Below are positions 1 to 12,100 of a DNA stretch of 64,000 nucleotides, in pieces. Within the stretch, counting starts at the first letter, position 1, and every line of letters starts with the position of its first letter. The translations under genes and the position numbers were made by a program. This stretch comes from Callaeas wilsoni (lineage: Eukaryota > Chordata > Aves > Passeriformes > Callaeidae). A model generated the notes under the pieces. The model saw nothing but the letters and a program-made list of their open reading frames with translations, had not been told where the DNA came from and made no database searches. The stretch spans positions 62,001 through 126,000 of the forward strand of contig VWPU01009579.1 in assembly GCA_013398955.1 (NCBI GenBank). Reading direction: 5' to 3'.

Positions 1-2988
1 AGAGGGGGCTAAAAGAGGCTGATAAAGCCCAGGATCCTAAGGAAGTGCCCAGAAGTCCCAAGAGCTGCTGTTAGAGTGAGGTGAGCTCAGTCTCCAGCCA
101 CTCTCCCACCCTGAGCAGGCCAGGACTGTGTGAGATGTGCCACTGTCCCTGTCTGCCCTGCTTTAGCCTTTCCCAGTGCCTCGGTCCGTGGTGCGTGGTT
201 GACTGGCCATAGGCTGTTTACAACAGGAGAGAGCAGCTGGGATAATCTCCAAGGCCGTGCACCTCTTTGGACAGGCTTTGGAGCCCATGTCCTGTCCAGC
301 AGAGCTGAGATGGGCTGGGGGCTGAGCCTCTCCTGGGAAGGCAGAGTTCAGCCCTGGTGAGTTGTCTCAAGGTTACACACACAACTCGTGCCAATCCCAT
401 GGGTGTGGACATAGATCAGCAGATAATTGTCGTTTTGAGCAGTGCATCCCAGGATAGATCAAAAGCTACCTGCTTAGTCTGTTCTTTTTGGAGAGGCTTG
501 GACTTGTATTAGGTTTTCCTAACAATTTCTGTGTTACTCATCCACAGGCTGGAGAAGATGTTTAGTGAACTGCCATGAGAATCAAATACCCCTTGTCATT
601 CTGACTCTGAGAAGTCAAGCACTTTTTTTTTTTTTTAAATTTGGAAGATACAAAAAATAAAGTCCCTGAACAGCTAATTCCTCTGGGTAAGCACTGATTA
701 TCCTACACCCCAGCACAAAGGATATTCCAGAAAAACTTGTGCGATGGCAGGGCATCAAGCAAAATCTAAGCACATATGCCTTTGCTTTACAGCCTCTTCT
801 CAAAGCTGCCTCCCTTCTCTCTTATCACTTCCCAGATTCAATTGCACTGCACCTTCTGCTCTGCCTTATCAATAAAGAGCTGTCATCACACATCCCTGTC
901 AAAGCAAAAGAGCAAACTGTTGTCAGCAGATATGCATACAGCAGCCCACTTAGCTGAAGTGACATTCCCAGGCAGTCCCATCCTTAGAGAAAGCTGCAGG
1001 AATCAGTTATGAAACACCTGATAGATAAACAGGAATGTATATGTAAACAATGAATTAATAAAGCACTCTTAAAAATTTTCTGTAGCTGTTTCAGCATCTC
1101 TGTACTGTGGGAGAGAGTAAGGGGAGAGTGTCATTTTTCTAATGACAATTATTTTTATTTAAAAACCTATAGATGGTGATTAGATGCAGTGATTACACTG
1201 TCTCGCATGGAATTTTCCTTTAAGTGGTGGCTCAAAATAACAGACAGCTGCAAGAAACTTTAGGTTTGTACTGGTGAAACTGTCCAACTCCCACAGAGCA
1301 TCTTTCTCTGTGATCTGTGCAGTTGGATTTCTTTTTTTATCCCTCTGAGCTGGATTTTTCTTTTAATGTTGTTTATAGGAAATGTGCTATTTGTCCCACT
1401 TAAACACATTCCAGTAGCTACTCTGCACACTGAATTCCTGACCACAGATCAACACATCTAATTACACTTTTTATCTTTCACTATTCAGGAAAAATATTTA
1501 AAATATCAGCAACTGAAAAATCACCTCCTAAAAATTTCTCTTCCTTCTTTGATTGACGCATTCACCCTGAGCTAAATGTGTTTGATTGTAGCTAAATCAA
1601 TCCATTCATCAGGGGTTGGTACTGCCCCAACACTGCTCCCCATTCATCCAGCCAGGGAAAATTAAGATGGTGTGCTTATACACACGTTTGTAAGCAGCTA
1701 CACATACTGGTGTTACCTAAGGATTTTCTCTGGTATCATGGAGGCCATGGAGACTTTTGCTGCCATTTGCCGTAACAGCAGGATCAAGTCTTGGTCTCAA
1801 TCCTACAAGCATTATATACATCAGTTTATTTAGGGAAAGTTTTCCCTTGAGCATGGTCTGCAGGCAGTAACTCGATTTTTCTTCATTTGCAACGAAGATC
1901 TGTAGCTTATGTTCTGAAATGACATCATTTGCATACAACATGTATGTGCATGCACATGCATGTATATGTGTAGTACCTGATGGATGCATATAATAATCTT
2001 TCTAGTTGTTAATGCAGATTATACTGTATTTGCATTTTTAAACATAAGAACATTGAAAACCCTCTCATTACATTTCAGGAAATGGTATTTGGTTGTCTCT
2101 GCCAACAAGGCCATCCTGTACATTCCGTTGTTGGTAACTAAAACAAAAGCATCGCACTATTTTACAAAAAGAAAGATTAAAGTGCATAAGTACACAGAAA
2201 GGTGCGGACCCTGCCATGAGCTCCTCCAGACTGCCCCAGATCGAGGACAGCTGGTTTGAACAGTAACAATTCCAGTGCAAAATTGCCTCTTCTGCTGGCA
2301 ACGCTTGGCTTCCTCCAATGTACCCGGCCCCATCCCACAGCCCTCCATGGACAATGTTCCTCTTGACATTGCCCATGGCTTATGAGCCTGCAAAACTGGG
2401 CCCAAATTAATCAAGGTACCTTTGGAAGCAAAAAATCGATTGCCGGCCAATAAATACATTGAAAACAAAACACATCCTTTTTACATGCATCTATTTTCAG
2501 TGATATGTTAAAAATGGACCTTGAGAAGATTTTTCATCAAAGAAACCAAGGGATAGGGAATCCCCACTGTGGGGCAAAGTGGTGTCAGCATAGTGCAACG
2601 AGCTGCTAAGCAGGTTCCTTGGATGCACTGCTTGCCATTCTAATGTGCAATATCCATTATCTAGGTTTCTTCTTAAGATACTTTTCTTTGTATAGCTGTA
2701 TGTATATAGAGAGATATAGCTTGCATGGGATGAAGATTCTTCAGAAATTGCTATTTCATCTAGTTCAGGGCTTTGTCAGATTAGCCACAGCTCATTTCAA
2801 TCCTTTGAGTTTGAATTTATTTACACTATTTTTGTGCTTTTGAACTTTTCCTTTATGAATAATGTCTGAAAGAATTCCCCTACTGATCTACAGTCATGAT
2901 CTTTTGGAAAATGTGGTCATTTGGGGATGAGTAATAAAAAAGTTCTCTGTTTCCTAATACTATTTAATCAATTTTTGAATAATTTTTA
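1..2988 (-). other. PEX5L: PEX5L 3' UTR and/or downstream sequence, extent unknown
   Basis: No coding exon was recognised here. PEX5L transcripts have multi-kilobase 3' UTRs in mammals, so much of this may be untranslated mRNA. Possible polyadenylation hexamers on the minus strand (AATAAA, seen as tttatt on the plus strand) lie at 2985-2990, 2816-2821, 1825-1830 and 1154-1159; none can be chosen without transcript data. A run of 14 T lies at 623-636. An alternating purine/pyrimidine near-palindrome at 1939-1962 is listed separately. In mammals the tail-to-tail neighbour is USP13, but no USP13 exon was identified here. Confidence 0.5.
1939..1962 (-). promoter_or_regulatory. Tandem UGCAUG (RBFOX-type) motifs in putative 3' UTR
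   Basis: A 24-bp near-palindrome made of GCATG/CATGC steps. Read on the PEX5L sense (minus) strand it contains overlapping TGCATG copies, the binding sequence of RBFOX splicing/stability factors, which are abundant in neurons. The motif is short and arises easily in TG/CA-rich simple sequence. The function is inferred and depends on this being transcribed UTR. Confidence 0.25.
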
Positions 2989-3193
2989 TTACGGCTCTAG
3001 ATTAAAAGCTCTTAAGAGAATGTCTAGATCACCCACGTTGGCGGCTTGAAATAGTTCTGGCTGGTCCATCATAGACAGAGCAATCCGAAGTGCTGCCCAA
3101 ATATTGCCTGATAGTGCAGGGTGAGGAACCTGCTGTTGATTCCTGCTTTTTCTTTGCAAACTGAGAGCAGTGAGGAAATTGCTGACAGCCTCT
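2989..3193 (-). CDS. PEX5L: PEX5L terminal coding exon with stop codon
   Basis: 205 nt including the stop: the last base of Arg534, residues 535-601, then TAA. It opens [19 protein letters not shown], includes [19 protein letters not shown], and ends LLRAFNLEP. The acceptor is tccttacag. The Trp-containing segment is the C-terminal '7C' loop that packs on the TPR ring. The stop is followed at once by a second in-frame TAA. Differences from mammals are conservative (SMM for SLM, ANV for ANL, LEP for LDP). Confidence 0.98.
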
Positions 3194-6100
3194 CTGTAAG
3201 GAAGAAGAAAAGAAAAGGAAGCAAGCAATATAATTTGCTTAACAACTACAGGCAAACTTTCTAAAGTTCCACGCCAGGCTCAAATACATTATTTTACAAT
3301 GCAGTTCATCAGTCCCTTTGTGCTGTTCTTGCTTGGTTTTCATTAAGCAGGAGGGCATGGCTGGGGGTAACACAAAACTCAGGCTGCTGAAACATATGGG
3401 GGTACTGTCCTCATTGCAGCAAAGCTTCCCTTCACCTTCCCTGTCTTAACCTGACAGCTGGGACCCTGGAATATCACCCTCGTTCCCAAAGGGTGTACTG
3501 CAAGTGTTTTTGATGGCATGAACTACTTGACGGAGTTTAACTGAAGTTTCCCTTCTTAAGACAGGATCTTGTATTTTCTTTTACAAAAGCTCTTAAGAGA
3601 AGGACTAGTTTAAGTGCAAGAACAATCCCACTGATTATAAGAGTACTTGCATTAGAGCTAAAAAATATGCTTTTTACTCCTTTGTAAAAAATTATGACAA
3701 CATTTTACAATAGCTGAGATTATGTACCTATTTTCTGATTACTCTTTTTCTTAGATGCCTCCAACTTGAAAATGAATCTTCACTTGGCAGTTGTGACCCC
3801 TGAGTTTCTGTTTACACATTTTTCATGCTCACCTGTATGCCCCTAGGTTGATGCAGCTTATCCCCAAGTTGTATCTGGACCTGATGAAGCCAGGCTGGAT
3901 TTCCAAAGCTCGTGTGTAGGCCTCCACAGCTTCTTCGCTGCGGTCCCCGTTTGCCAAGGTTGCTCCGAGGCGGTTCCATAACGTATAGTCCTGGTGAGAA
4001 AATGTGTTTTCTACCGTAGGTGTCAAAAAACCAGACATAATATCTCATTTCTGCTTGCAAAAGAAGGACGACTGCAGAAAACAATAGTATTGTATCTTAA
4101 TTGACAAGGCATGTGAGGTTCTGACTTGTGATCACTGGCAAATTTATATATCTAATGCCATTAATCAGCACACAGGCAGGAATTGGACATGTATAAATCT
4201 GCTTCTAAACAGGGACGTCTTGTAGTTAACATTTCTATTTTAAGTCTTAAAATTTTAATGGCAGAAGTGACATCTCATTAATAATAACCTGATCCAGATA
4301 GGAGAAAGGAAATGGCCTGTAAAGCTAAATTTTTAAAAACGTAAAAGTATAAAATGTACCTCTGGTCGAACAGTTAAAGCAGCACTAAACGCATCTATTG
4401 CTCTGTTAAATTCTCCATTCAGGTGAAAAAGAACCCCAAGTCCCGTCTGCAGGTCAGGGTCTATCATGTCACCATTCTGGTGAGCAGCCTCCAGGTACAA
4501 GTCCTTTACTTCTTCAAGTAATGAGCTAGACAAGGGTGAAAAATATTTTAAAGATCCATCATACAGTTATTTACAAATATTTCAATGTTGATTGCCTAGC
4601 TGGAAATTAAAATCCTTGTAGTGGATTTATCAGAAGTGTCACACTCCTAAAATTTGTAAATGAGCTTCTTCATCACAGCAAAGGTTTACTTCAGTAAATG
4701 TGCTGTTGTAAACTCACATTTAAAATAAAAAAGTTCATCTATGAAATGAAATCAAAGTACAGCCCTGAACCGAAGCGGGATGACATGAACGTTTATTAAA
4801 ACTATTCAAATTAGATGAGTTTCTCGGACATAAAAGAGTTCTTTACTGGCAAAAATAGTATTTCTAAGAGGAATAGATAAGTGACCATCCAAGAACCTTG
4901 AAGAAAGATGCCAAAACATAAGACTTCTGTGCCCACTGAAGCTTCTTAAAACCTTTGCACTGACAGCACCAGATGTCAGTGGGATGAAGCCAAAGTAGAA
5001 TAACACATTTAGCAATTAAGCAGAACTTGCATATTTTATTTTTGCTCATATGAAATTATCTTGTCAACCCAGGCCTCGTAAGTGATAAGGGTAAAACATA
5101 AGGCCTGTCTTCAAAATGACAAGCAGTGAGATAGCCTGAGTGAACATGATTTAGTTCTGTAAATCATGATTATGCCTTTAATGACTTTTTTATGCATCTC
5201 ACAGTCCAGAGGTACTTGTTCATTAACCTCATGAAATCATGACGAAGGGCTGCCAACTCATGAATTTTTTTGTTATTTAAAATGGCTGAAGGTAAATCAA
5301 ATGGCTGTGTTGTCTCTTGGTTAGAACCAGAACAGCTTTTAAACAAGCAGGTACCACCTTTCAATATTCTCAGTGAACTCATGTTGCACAGCAAAATGCT
5401 TCATTCCTAGATTCTATTGGCTGGGTTGGGATATGGGAAAAATGGTGAACAGTAGGAAGAACAAACACACACACAGAGCTGGATAAAGGCCTAGTATGGA
5501 TGTGGAAGCAGCTGAAGGATGAGGGTGCAGGATGTGGGAACACAAAGACAGGCCACAGGGACAGAGGAAAGTGATGGCAGTTGAGGGGAAGCAACATTTT
5601 TTAGCCCTTTTTTTGGCTTTTATGTTTTTTGGGTTTTTTCACTTCCAGGGATGGCATAAAAGAGAAAGCCTTCAGTCACTAAACCAAGTGTTCTGTGTTG
5701 GCTTCTCTCTCCTACTGTTAGAGACATGTTCTTCCATCGTAGGGAGCAGGTTGGACTTCCACAGAGCAAGGGGACACAGCAGGCACCATCAGTTCTAGGA
5801 ACATCATTAAAATTTCCACCATGAGGATTTTCACTGCATTTACCTTTCATCTGCTGTCTTAGACATCCTCCTGGTAAGTGCTGGGGACCCTTTTTTGCTT
5901 CTCACTATATACTTGTATTTTGGATTTTGCTTTATCCAGTTTCTCAGGGCTTGATAGGCTTCTTGTTGATGGCCAGTGTTGGTATAACTCACAGCCAGGG
6001 CCATCAGAGCTTTTAGGTTGTTTGGCTGCAGTTCCAAGCACCTAGGTAGAAAATAAAAAATATATTGAGATATTTCTGTAGCCAAGCACAATGCTTGAAT

Positions 6101-9100
6101 TGTTCCAAAATAATCCATGTGAAGAGAAGCACAATCGTCACTGTTGCTCTTTTGAAAACTGGGGATGAGCAAGCTCCTAAATCAGGAAACCTCTTGGACT
6201 TCTATCCAGGTAAGCTAATAAGTGACATGTAAACAAGTTTGAGTATCTTTAGGTGAAATAACTTCATGGTTAACGATGCTGATGCAATTGAATATTTCTT
6301 CAAATGGAAACATAAAAACCCATTACAGAAAGATAATAATAATAATGCTGCTGATATTTTGGAGCTCACATTTTATGTACAAGAATTCTGTGTTCTTCAC
6401 ATCTCTATCAACCTAAAAGTGTTGGCAGTTTAGCATTCAGCAGCTGAAGGGAACTCACTCCAATTAAGAAAACCTCTTCATTAAAGGACAGACTACAGAA
6501 AATATGCCAAGTGGCTGGAATATGAAAAAGGCACTTCATTTGCATCATGCCTAGCTCATGTTTATTAGGCCATGTAACTTCTCTTTCATGCATCTACTTA
6601 AATTACTCCATTAAATATTGCCCTTATGTAATAAAACAGAAATATTAATCACTAGGCATCCCTCTGAAGTCACTGGGAATTTCTATATCTGTGTCAATGC
6701 TCTACTCAGCTAAATAGATGTTTCCCATTCCAAGACAAGAATGACATTAAATATCCCCAGGTCTCCATTACCCAACACTCGTCAGACCCCAGGTTTAGGA
6801 GTGATCTCCCTTTACCTTTGGAGGGCCACGATGGCTGCCTGCTCGTTTTCATTTTCTGCCTGTGTTATACCCAGGAACTGCCAGGCCTGCAAAAATAATC
6901 ATCATTGAGTTCGTTAAATATATCCAACAGCAAACAGAGTTACAACTAATGTCGCTGTTAGTCACAGGGGTGAGGAAAAGGAGCAGATATGTCCAGCACT
7001 AGCCACAGATTTTTCCACAATGTGCACACCAAATCAATGCAGTTCTGAGTATCTTTGGGTCTAGTAAATATTTGTGGTCAATGAATGCATGGGTATTCTG
7101 TCAGTGTGTAATCACAGGCTGATTTCTTACTGTACATTTTAAATTTTGCTACAATTTTATGGAAAATAGAGAAGAATTATTTAGATGTATGTTATATATA
7201 TTAGGGGTTTCTAGGGAGCTTGGGATTCTCTGCTTTTTTGAAATATGCTGTTTAATTTAATCTAGCAGTAGATTCAAAGAGCCCTAGATACTTACAGTAT
7301 AAATATTTTTAACATTTCACAAAAAACAGACTTTAAATATAAACTAGCTGAAAACAGCAACATTGAATAAATTTATGTAACTTAAAAAAAGTTTCAACAG
7401 CCTTGTTAAATCAAAAATTTTCATCTTTCCACTAGCAGTGTTTATATGATAGTTTGAAAACATCAGGATATGAAGGAAAGATTTGAAATATTTCAAAATC
7501 AGATTCTCATCCTATGAAGAACTCATTGTTATCTATTTAAAGGCATGCACTAATTCATAACCCTTAGAACCCAACGTTTCAGTCAGTCACGACTAGCAAA
7601 AGTTTGAGCCCAGAAATCATTCCATCATTCCATGCTGAAGGGAGTTCCCTTTTCCTTTGCCAGGGAAAGGCACAGCAGTGAATACCTCGGCATCGTTGGG
7701 CTCTTGTAGAATTGCAGCCTCCAGGTATAAGATTGTAACAGGCAGGTCACCTTCTTTCATTTTTTTCAGTCCTTCCTCAAAAGCACCAGGCCAGTCTTTG
7801 AAGGGATTGTCAGTGTGGAAATAATAACCCTGGAGAAGAGAGATAATGGACCCGTGATGAATGACAAGTTGCAGGGAATGACAAGTCTAAAAAATGCAAT
7901 GACTCACTATTTTCCAACTGGGTGTAAATAACCCTCGTTCTGTGGAAATGGCACGAGCTCCCCCGTGGAATTTCAATGACAAAAAGTGTAAAAAGTCACA
8001 CCACTGGACATTTATGTTTCTGCTCTCTTTATTTTTGCTTTAGCTCTGAAGTTATACTTACTGGTACTTATGCTGGGCCCTCCATCAAAGGTAGTGCCAA
8101 CAACTCACAGTGCCTGCAGAACTGAAGCTCTGAGCCCAGGACATCCAGTGTGATGGGCAAGAACACACCGAGCAGCTGAGTCCCTGCAGTGCTCAAACCT
8201 CATGGCTGCTCACTTAAAACCTTGACATCTTCAATTTACCTTCCACATACAGAACAGTGTTGCAAGAACCTGAGTTTATTTTAGTATTCCTTTAAGTTTT
8301 GCCTTTTTCTTTTGTCACTGCAGTGTAAAGGGTGTGTGCTTATATCAGCTACATAACAGAAATGGTATTAAAATATGGAGTGGAGGGAATGAGGAAGACA
8401 GACAGAATCTCCCTAATTTCTATCTTCAAGTGTTTGAATGTGCCGGCCTAGATATTTTTATTTGGTGTTTTTCCTTAAGTGCCTGTCTTCAAAAGTGCCC
8501 ATAATCCAGCAGTTGCTTTGTGATCCTCTCAGCTGAATGCAGGCTGTGTGCAAGTATTTCACTGTGGTAAAGCCATCTAAATCTGCCCCACTCCCAGGCA
8601 ATTAAAGAGGGTGAGGTCTTTGGGTAAAATTAGCTTCCACGTCCAAAGAGTTTCCTTCGGCTTCCTGGAAGAGCTGAGGCTCATCTCAAAGTTGCCCAGT
8701 TGTACTGCAATAAAAAACTTGGTGTTACCTTCTCAATGGTTGAGATGGTGACTTGGCCTGGTGCTTCCTGGTTCTCTGAAATCCAGTTTCTGCGAGCCAT
8801 TTCTTCCCATTCTGCTTGCATTTTATCCCAAAACTCTGTGTCAGACTAGAAGAAAAGGTGGAAAAGAGAAAATGAACAACAAAACTTTAAAATGAAGGTT
8901 TTTTTAAAAAAAAACTTTAAAATTTCTTTCTACGGGCGGTCTGAGTCTGTCAATTTTGCTGTGCAGTATTAATTCTATTAATAATCACACAGACTCAAAT
9001 ACTACAGCTCCTGTTTGGAATTCCATATAATTAAATTTCATGTCTTATATTGGAATGCATTTTGTCTACAGAAAACTCTTTATCTCAGAGGCAGCTCATG

Positions 9101-12100
9101 TCCTGTTTGAAGCAGGATTTGCAGCAGCTTACGCTGCATCTTATTGATGCTAACAGCAAATTGTTACATAAAATTTTCAAGAAATTAGTGCTGCAAGTCC
9201 CTGGACAAAGAAAAGAAAGAAAGAAAAAAAATCAAGTAAGTGCATATGCAAAAGAATAACAATAGATAAAACAGTTTGAAAGAGAGCGAGCATTTCTCAC
9301 TTTGGTATATTCAGCATCATTTTCAGCTATGAGAAAGAGAAATGCCAAAGCTTAGACAGAGGGTGCTTGCATAAGGGATGTAATACAAATTGGGCTTTTT
9401 GACATAGTGGAGAAATCTTAATACTGCATTGTATACTCTGCTGGTGAGAGGAATCTACAAGAGATTATAAAATCATACAGTGAGATTAATATTCAGCTCA
9501 AAGATGAGAGAAAAAGGCACATACAAGGGAAACAGAAATTATGAAAAATGGATGAGATTTAGGACGACGAATGAGATTAGCAACGACCAGAAGGAGGGAA
9601 CAACTGTGGCTACTAGAAAATGATGCCAAGAAATAGAAATAGAATTAAAGAAGAGGAGAATCCAAATAAGGTGCTACTTTTTCAGCCTCCACACGCTAGT
9701 CATGGGACTCCGAAAAGGAGAGCCATAGCAGAATATTTGCAGAGCACTACAAGCCTTTCCAAAATTCTCCAGTTCCTACAAGGACATGGCCAGTGTTTCA
9801 GTGAACTGACAGCACTGGGGGCACAGTTTCTCAGCTTATTTATGCCAAAGACAACAGCACAAATAAATCTGTTGAGGTTTAGACAGAAGCATTTGAGAGC
9901 GAGGTGCTAATCAAAATTAATTGAAGGTTTTATGAACTGGTCCAGATAGTTTTCTGTGTATCTTTGTTACAAGGCTGACAACTTTGCTACTGCTCCACAG
10001 CCAGGCATGACTGGAAAAATAGAGCTTAGACTGTGATTGCATGGCTTGCTGCAAGCCTCCTCCAGTGCTGGGAAAAAAGAAAGCATACATTCTTCCATTC
10101 AGGAAGAAATTCAGGACTGTCTGAATTCAGTCTTTGATTCAGGATTGTCTGAATCATGCAATTATTGGATCTGGAAGGTGTCTGCTATGTTCCTCTGTGG
10201 AAAAGGAAATAAATTGGGAATCATGCACTCTTGGAGAGGAGATTTCACGCCAGGTAACAGAAGTGAACTGCCCCTGACCAGTCTGTTACATCACGTCAGA
10301 GTTTGCTCTCATTCCAGATTTGAAGGAAATACATTCTTATAAATAGTTGTGAGATTGTGCTGAAATGTCCATTGAGGGTTTGAAAGGGCTGGGATAATGA
10401 ATCAGATCACTTCATCTTTAACTCTTATCAGCCATGACCAGAGGCACCTGAATCCCTAAAAGGATCCTGGTCAGCAGATGTCTCCATCAACTGCTTCTCA
10501 TTCAGCTCAAATCTGTGCTGCACTGAAATGAAAGTTATGTGATCGTGTCTTAACTAGCAGTAATTTTGAGATTCAGCATGAGGTAAAAAAGTGGAAATTT
10601 CCCTTTCCTTCAGATTAAAATTAATAAAACTACTGAAAAGTAATGAGTAATGCCTTTTTTAGCCAGACTAATTTATAGAAATAATTTTATATAGATATAT
10701 ATATATGTATATATATGTATACACACACACACACATACATATATATATGTATGGTATTTATATTAGAATTTTTGCTTGCATTTTTCCCCCAAAAATTCCT
10801 TATGAATCAATGGTATGGAAACATCAACTCATACTTCTGCAGATAGTAAGCAAGCACCTAAGTGGGTTTAGGTCTTAAATTCAAAACCTGCTGTTTAGTT
10901 ATATATTTATAATTTGCATAGAAGTTCACTGTGTTTACACTCCACGTAAAAAGCCAGTGAATTACTGTGCACTCAATTACTGTGACAGTGGATAGCCACT
11001 GTCATCTACAGAGAGTCAAAGGAGGAGGGAAAATGCAATGAGGAGAATCCCAGCTTTGCTATCATCTCTCTCAACTCATCCTACCCTACCTGGACCCAGG
11101 AGCAGCTGTTATTTCAGAATGATAAGATAAGATTTGTTTGTTCGGGCCAAGCTGCAGCGTTCTGAGGACATTCAGCACGAGGGGTTTCTGAAACTGGTAC
11201 AGCAAAGCTGCACTGAGCACCTGGACCAGGCACTGACACGGCGCTGTGGTACCAGCGTCGGCAGCAGAGCAGTTCAATGTCCTTCAGGAAGAGAACTGTA
11301 AATGTTACACACATTTAAATATTGTAAATATTGCAGTCTTTGCTGAAAGCCTAACTGTATTTCAGCTGCCATTAGTAGCAATTTTTTTCATTGACTTCAG
11401 TGGCAGGAAGGTTAAATTAATATTGAGCCTTTCTGCAAACCTGGCTTTGGATCAAGGCTCCTAGATCTAATTTTAACTCTATTTGCTACAGCACTGGTGC
11501 CAATTAACCTCATTTCAGTGTTTTTGCCACCTTAAGGTTGGTGAAGTACTTTGGACGAACCAAAAGTTTTCAGACCAGTTGAACACATTTAACACATTCT
11601 CAGATCGTCTGCAGCAGTTAAGTGGAATGACAACCAGGAAAAATGTTCGAACCATCTGACTGCTTCCAAGCAGAAAATTCTGCATTTTTTCAAAGAGGCT
11701 ATTTTTACTCTTAGTATTTAAAAATATGCTGAAGCAGTTAAACAAATGGGAGGCAAAATATTTCCATGCTCTTTATGTCCTATGATCCAATGAAAGGGGG
11801 CAGGGGATGTATTTATAAATTTACCTATTGTCATAACTTTTAGAATTTTGCCTGTCCTGTATTGCCAAAAATTAATTTGCACTAATCTTAATTGGCCAAT
11901 GCATAAGAAAGGTTCTGTCATTGTTCTCTGAATTACTGCACTACCATAGTCTTTGATGTGAAAAACACAGTCAGTTAAACTTGTGTGCTTAACTAGGTAA
12001 GATTTCCCTAGCTGATATCTTCTCAAAACAAAATCTGAACATTTTAGTAAAGTTTAGGGATAAAAAATGTCTATCAAGGCAAAGATTCCCACTGAGAGTA

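Noticed and set aside
130..412. Open frames near the left edge, considered as the last exon of the tail-to-tail neighbour USP13
   Set aside because: The translations show no ubiquitin-protease or UBA sequence that I recognise.
5859..6041. Alternative frame over exon 5844-6041
   Set aside because: It is a shifted frame of the real TPR3 exon. The PEX5L frame is fixed by phase continuity with both neighbours.
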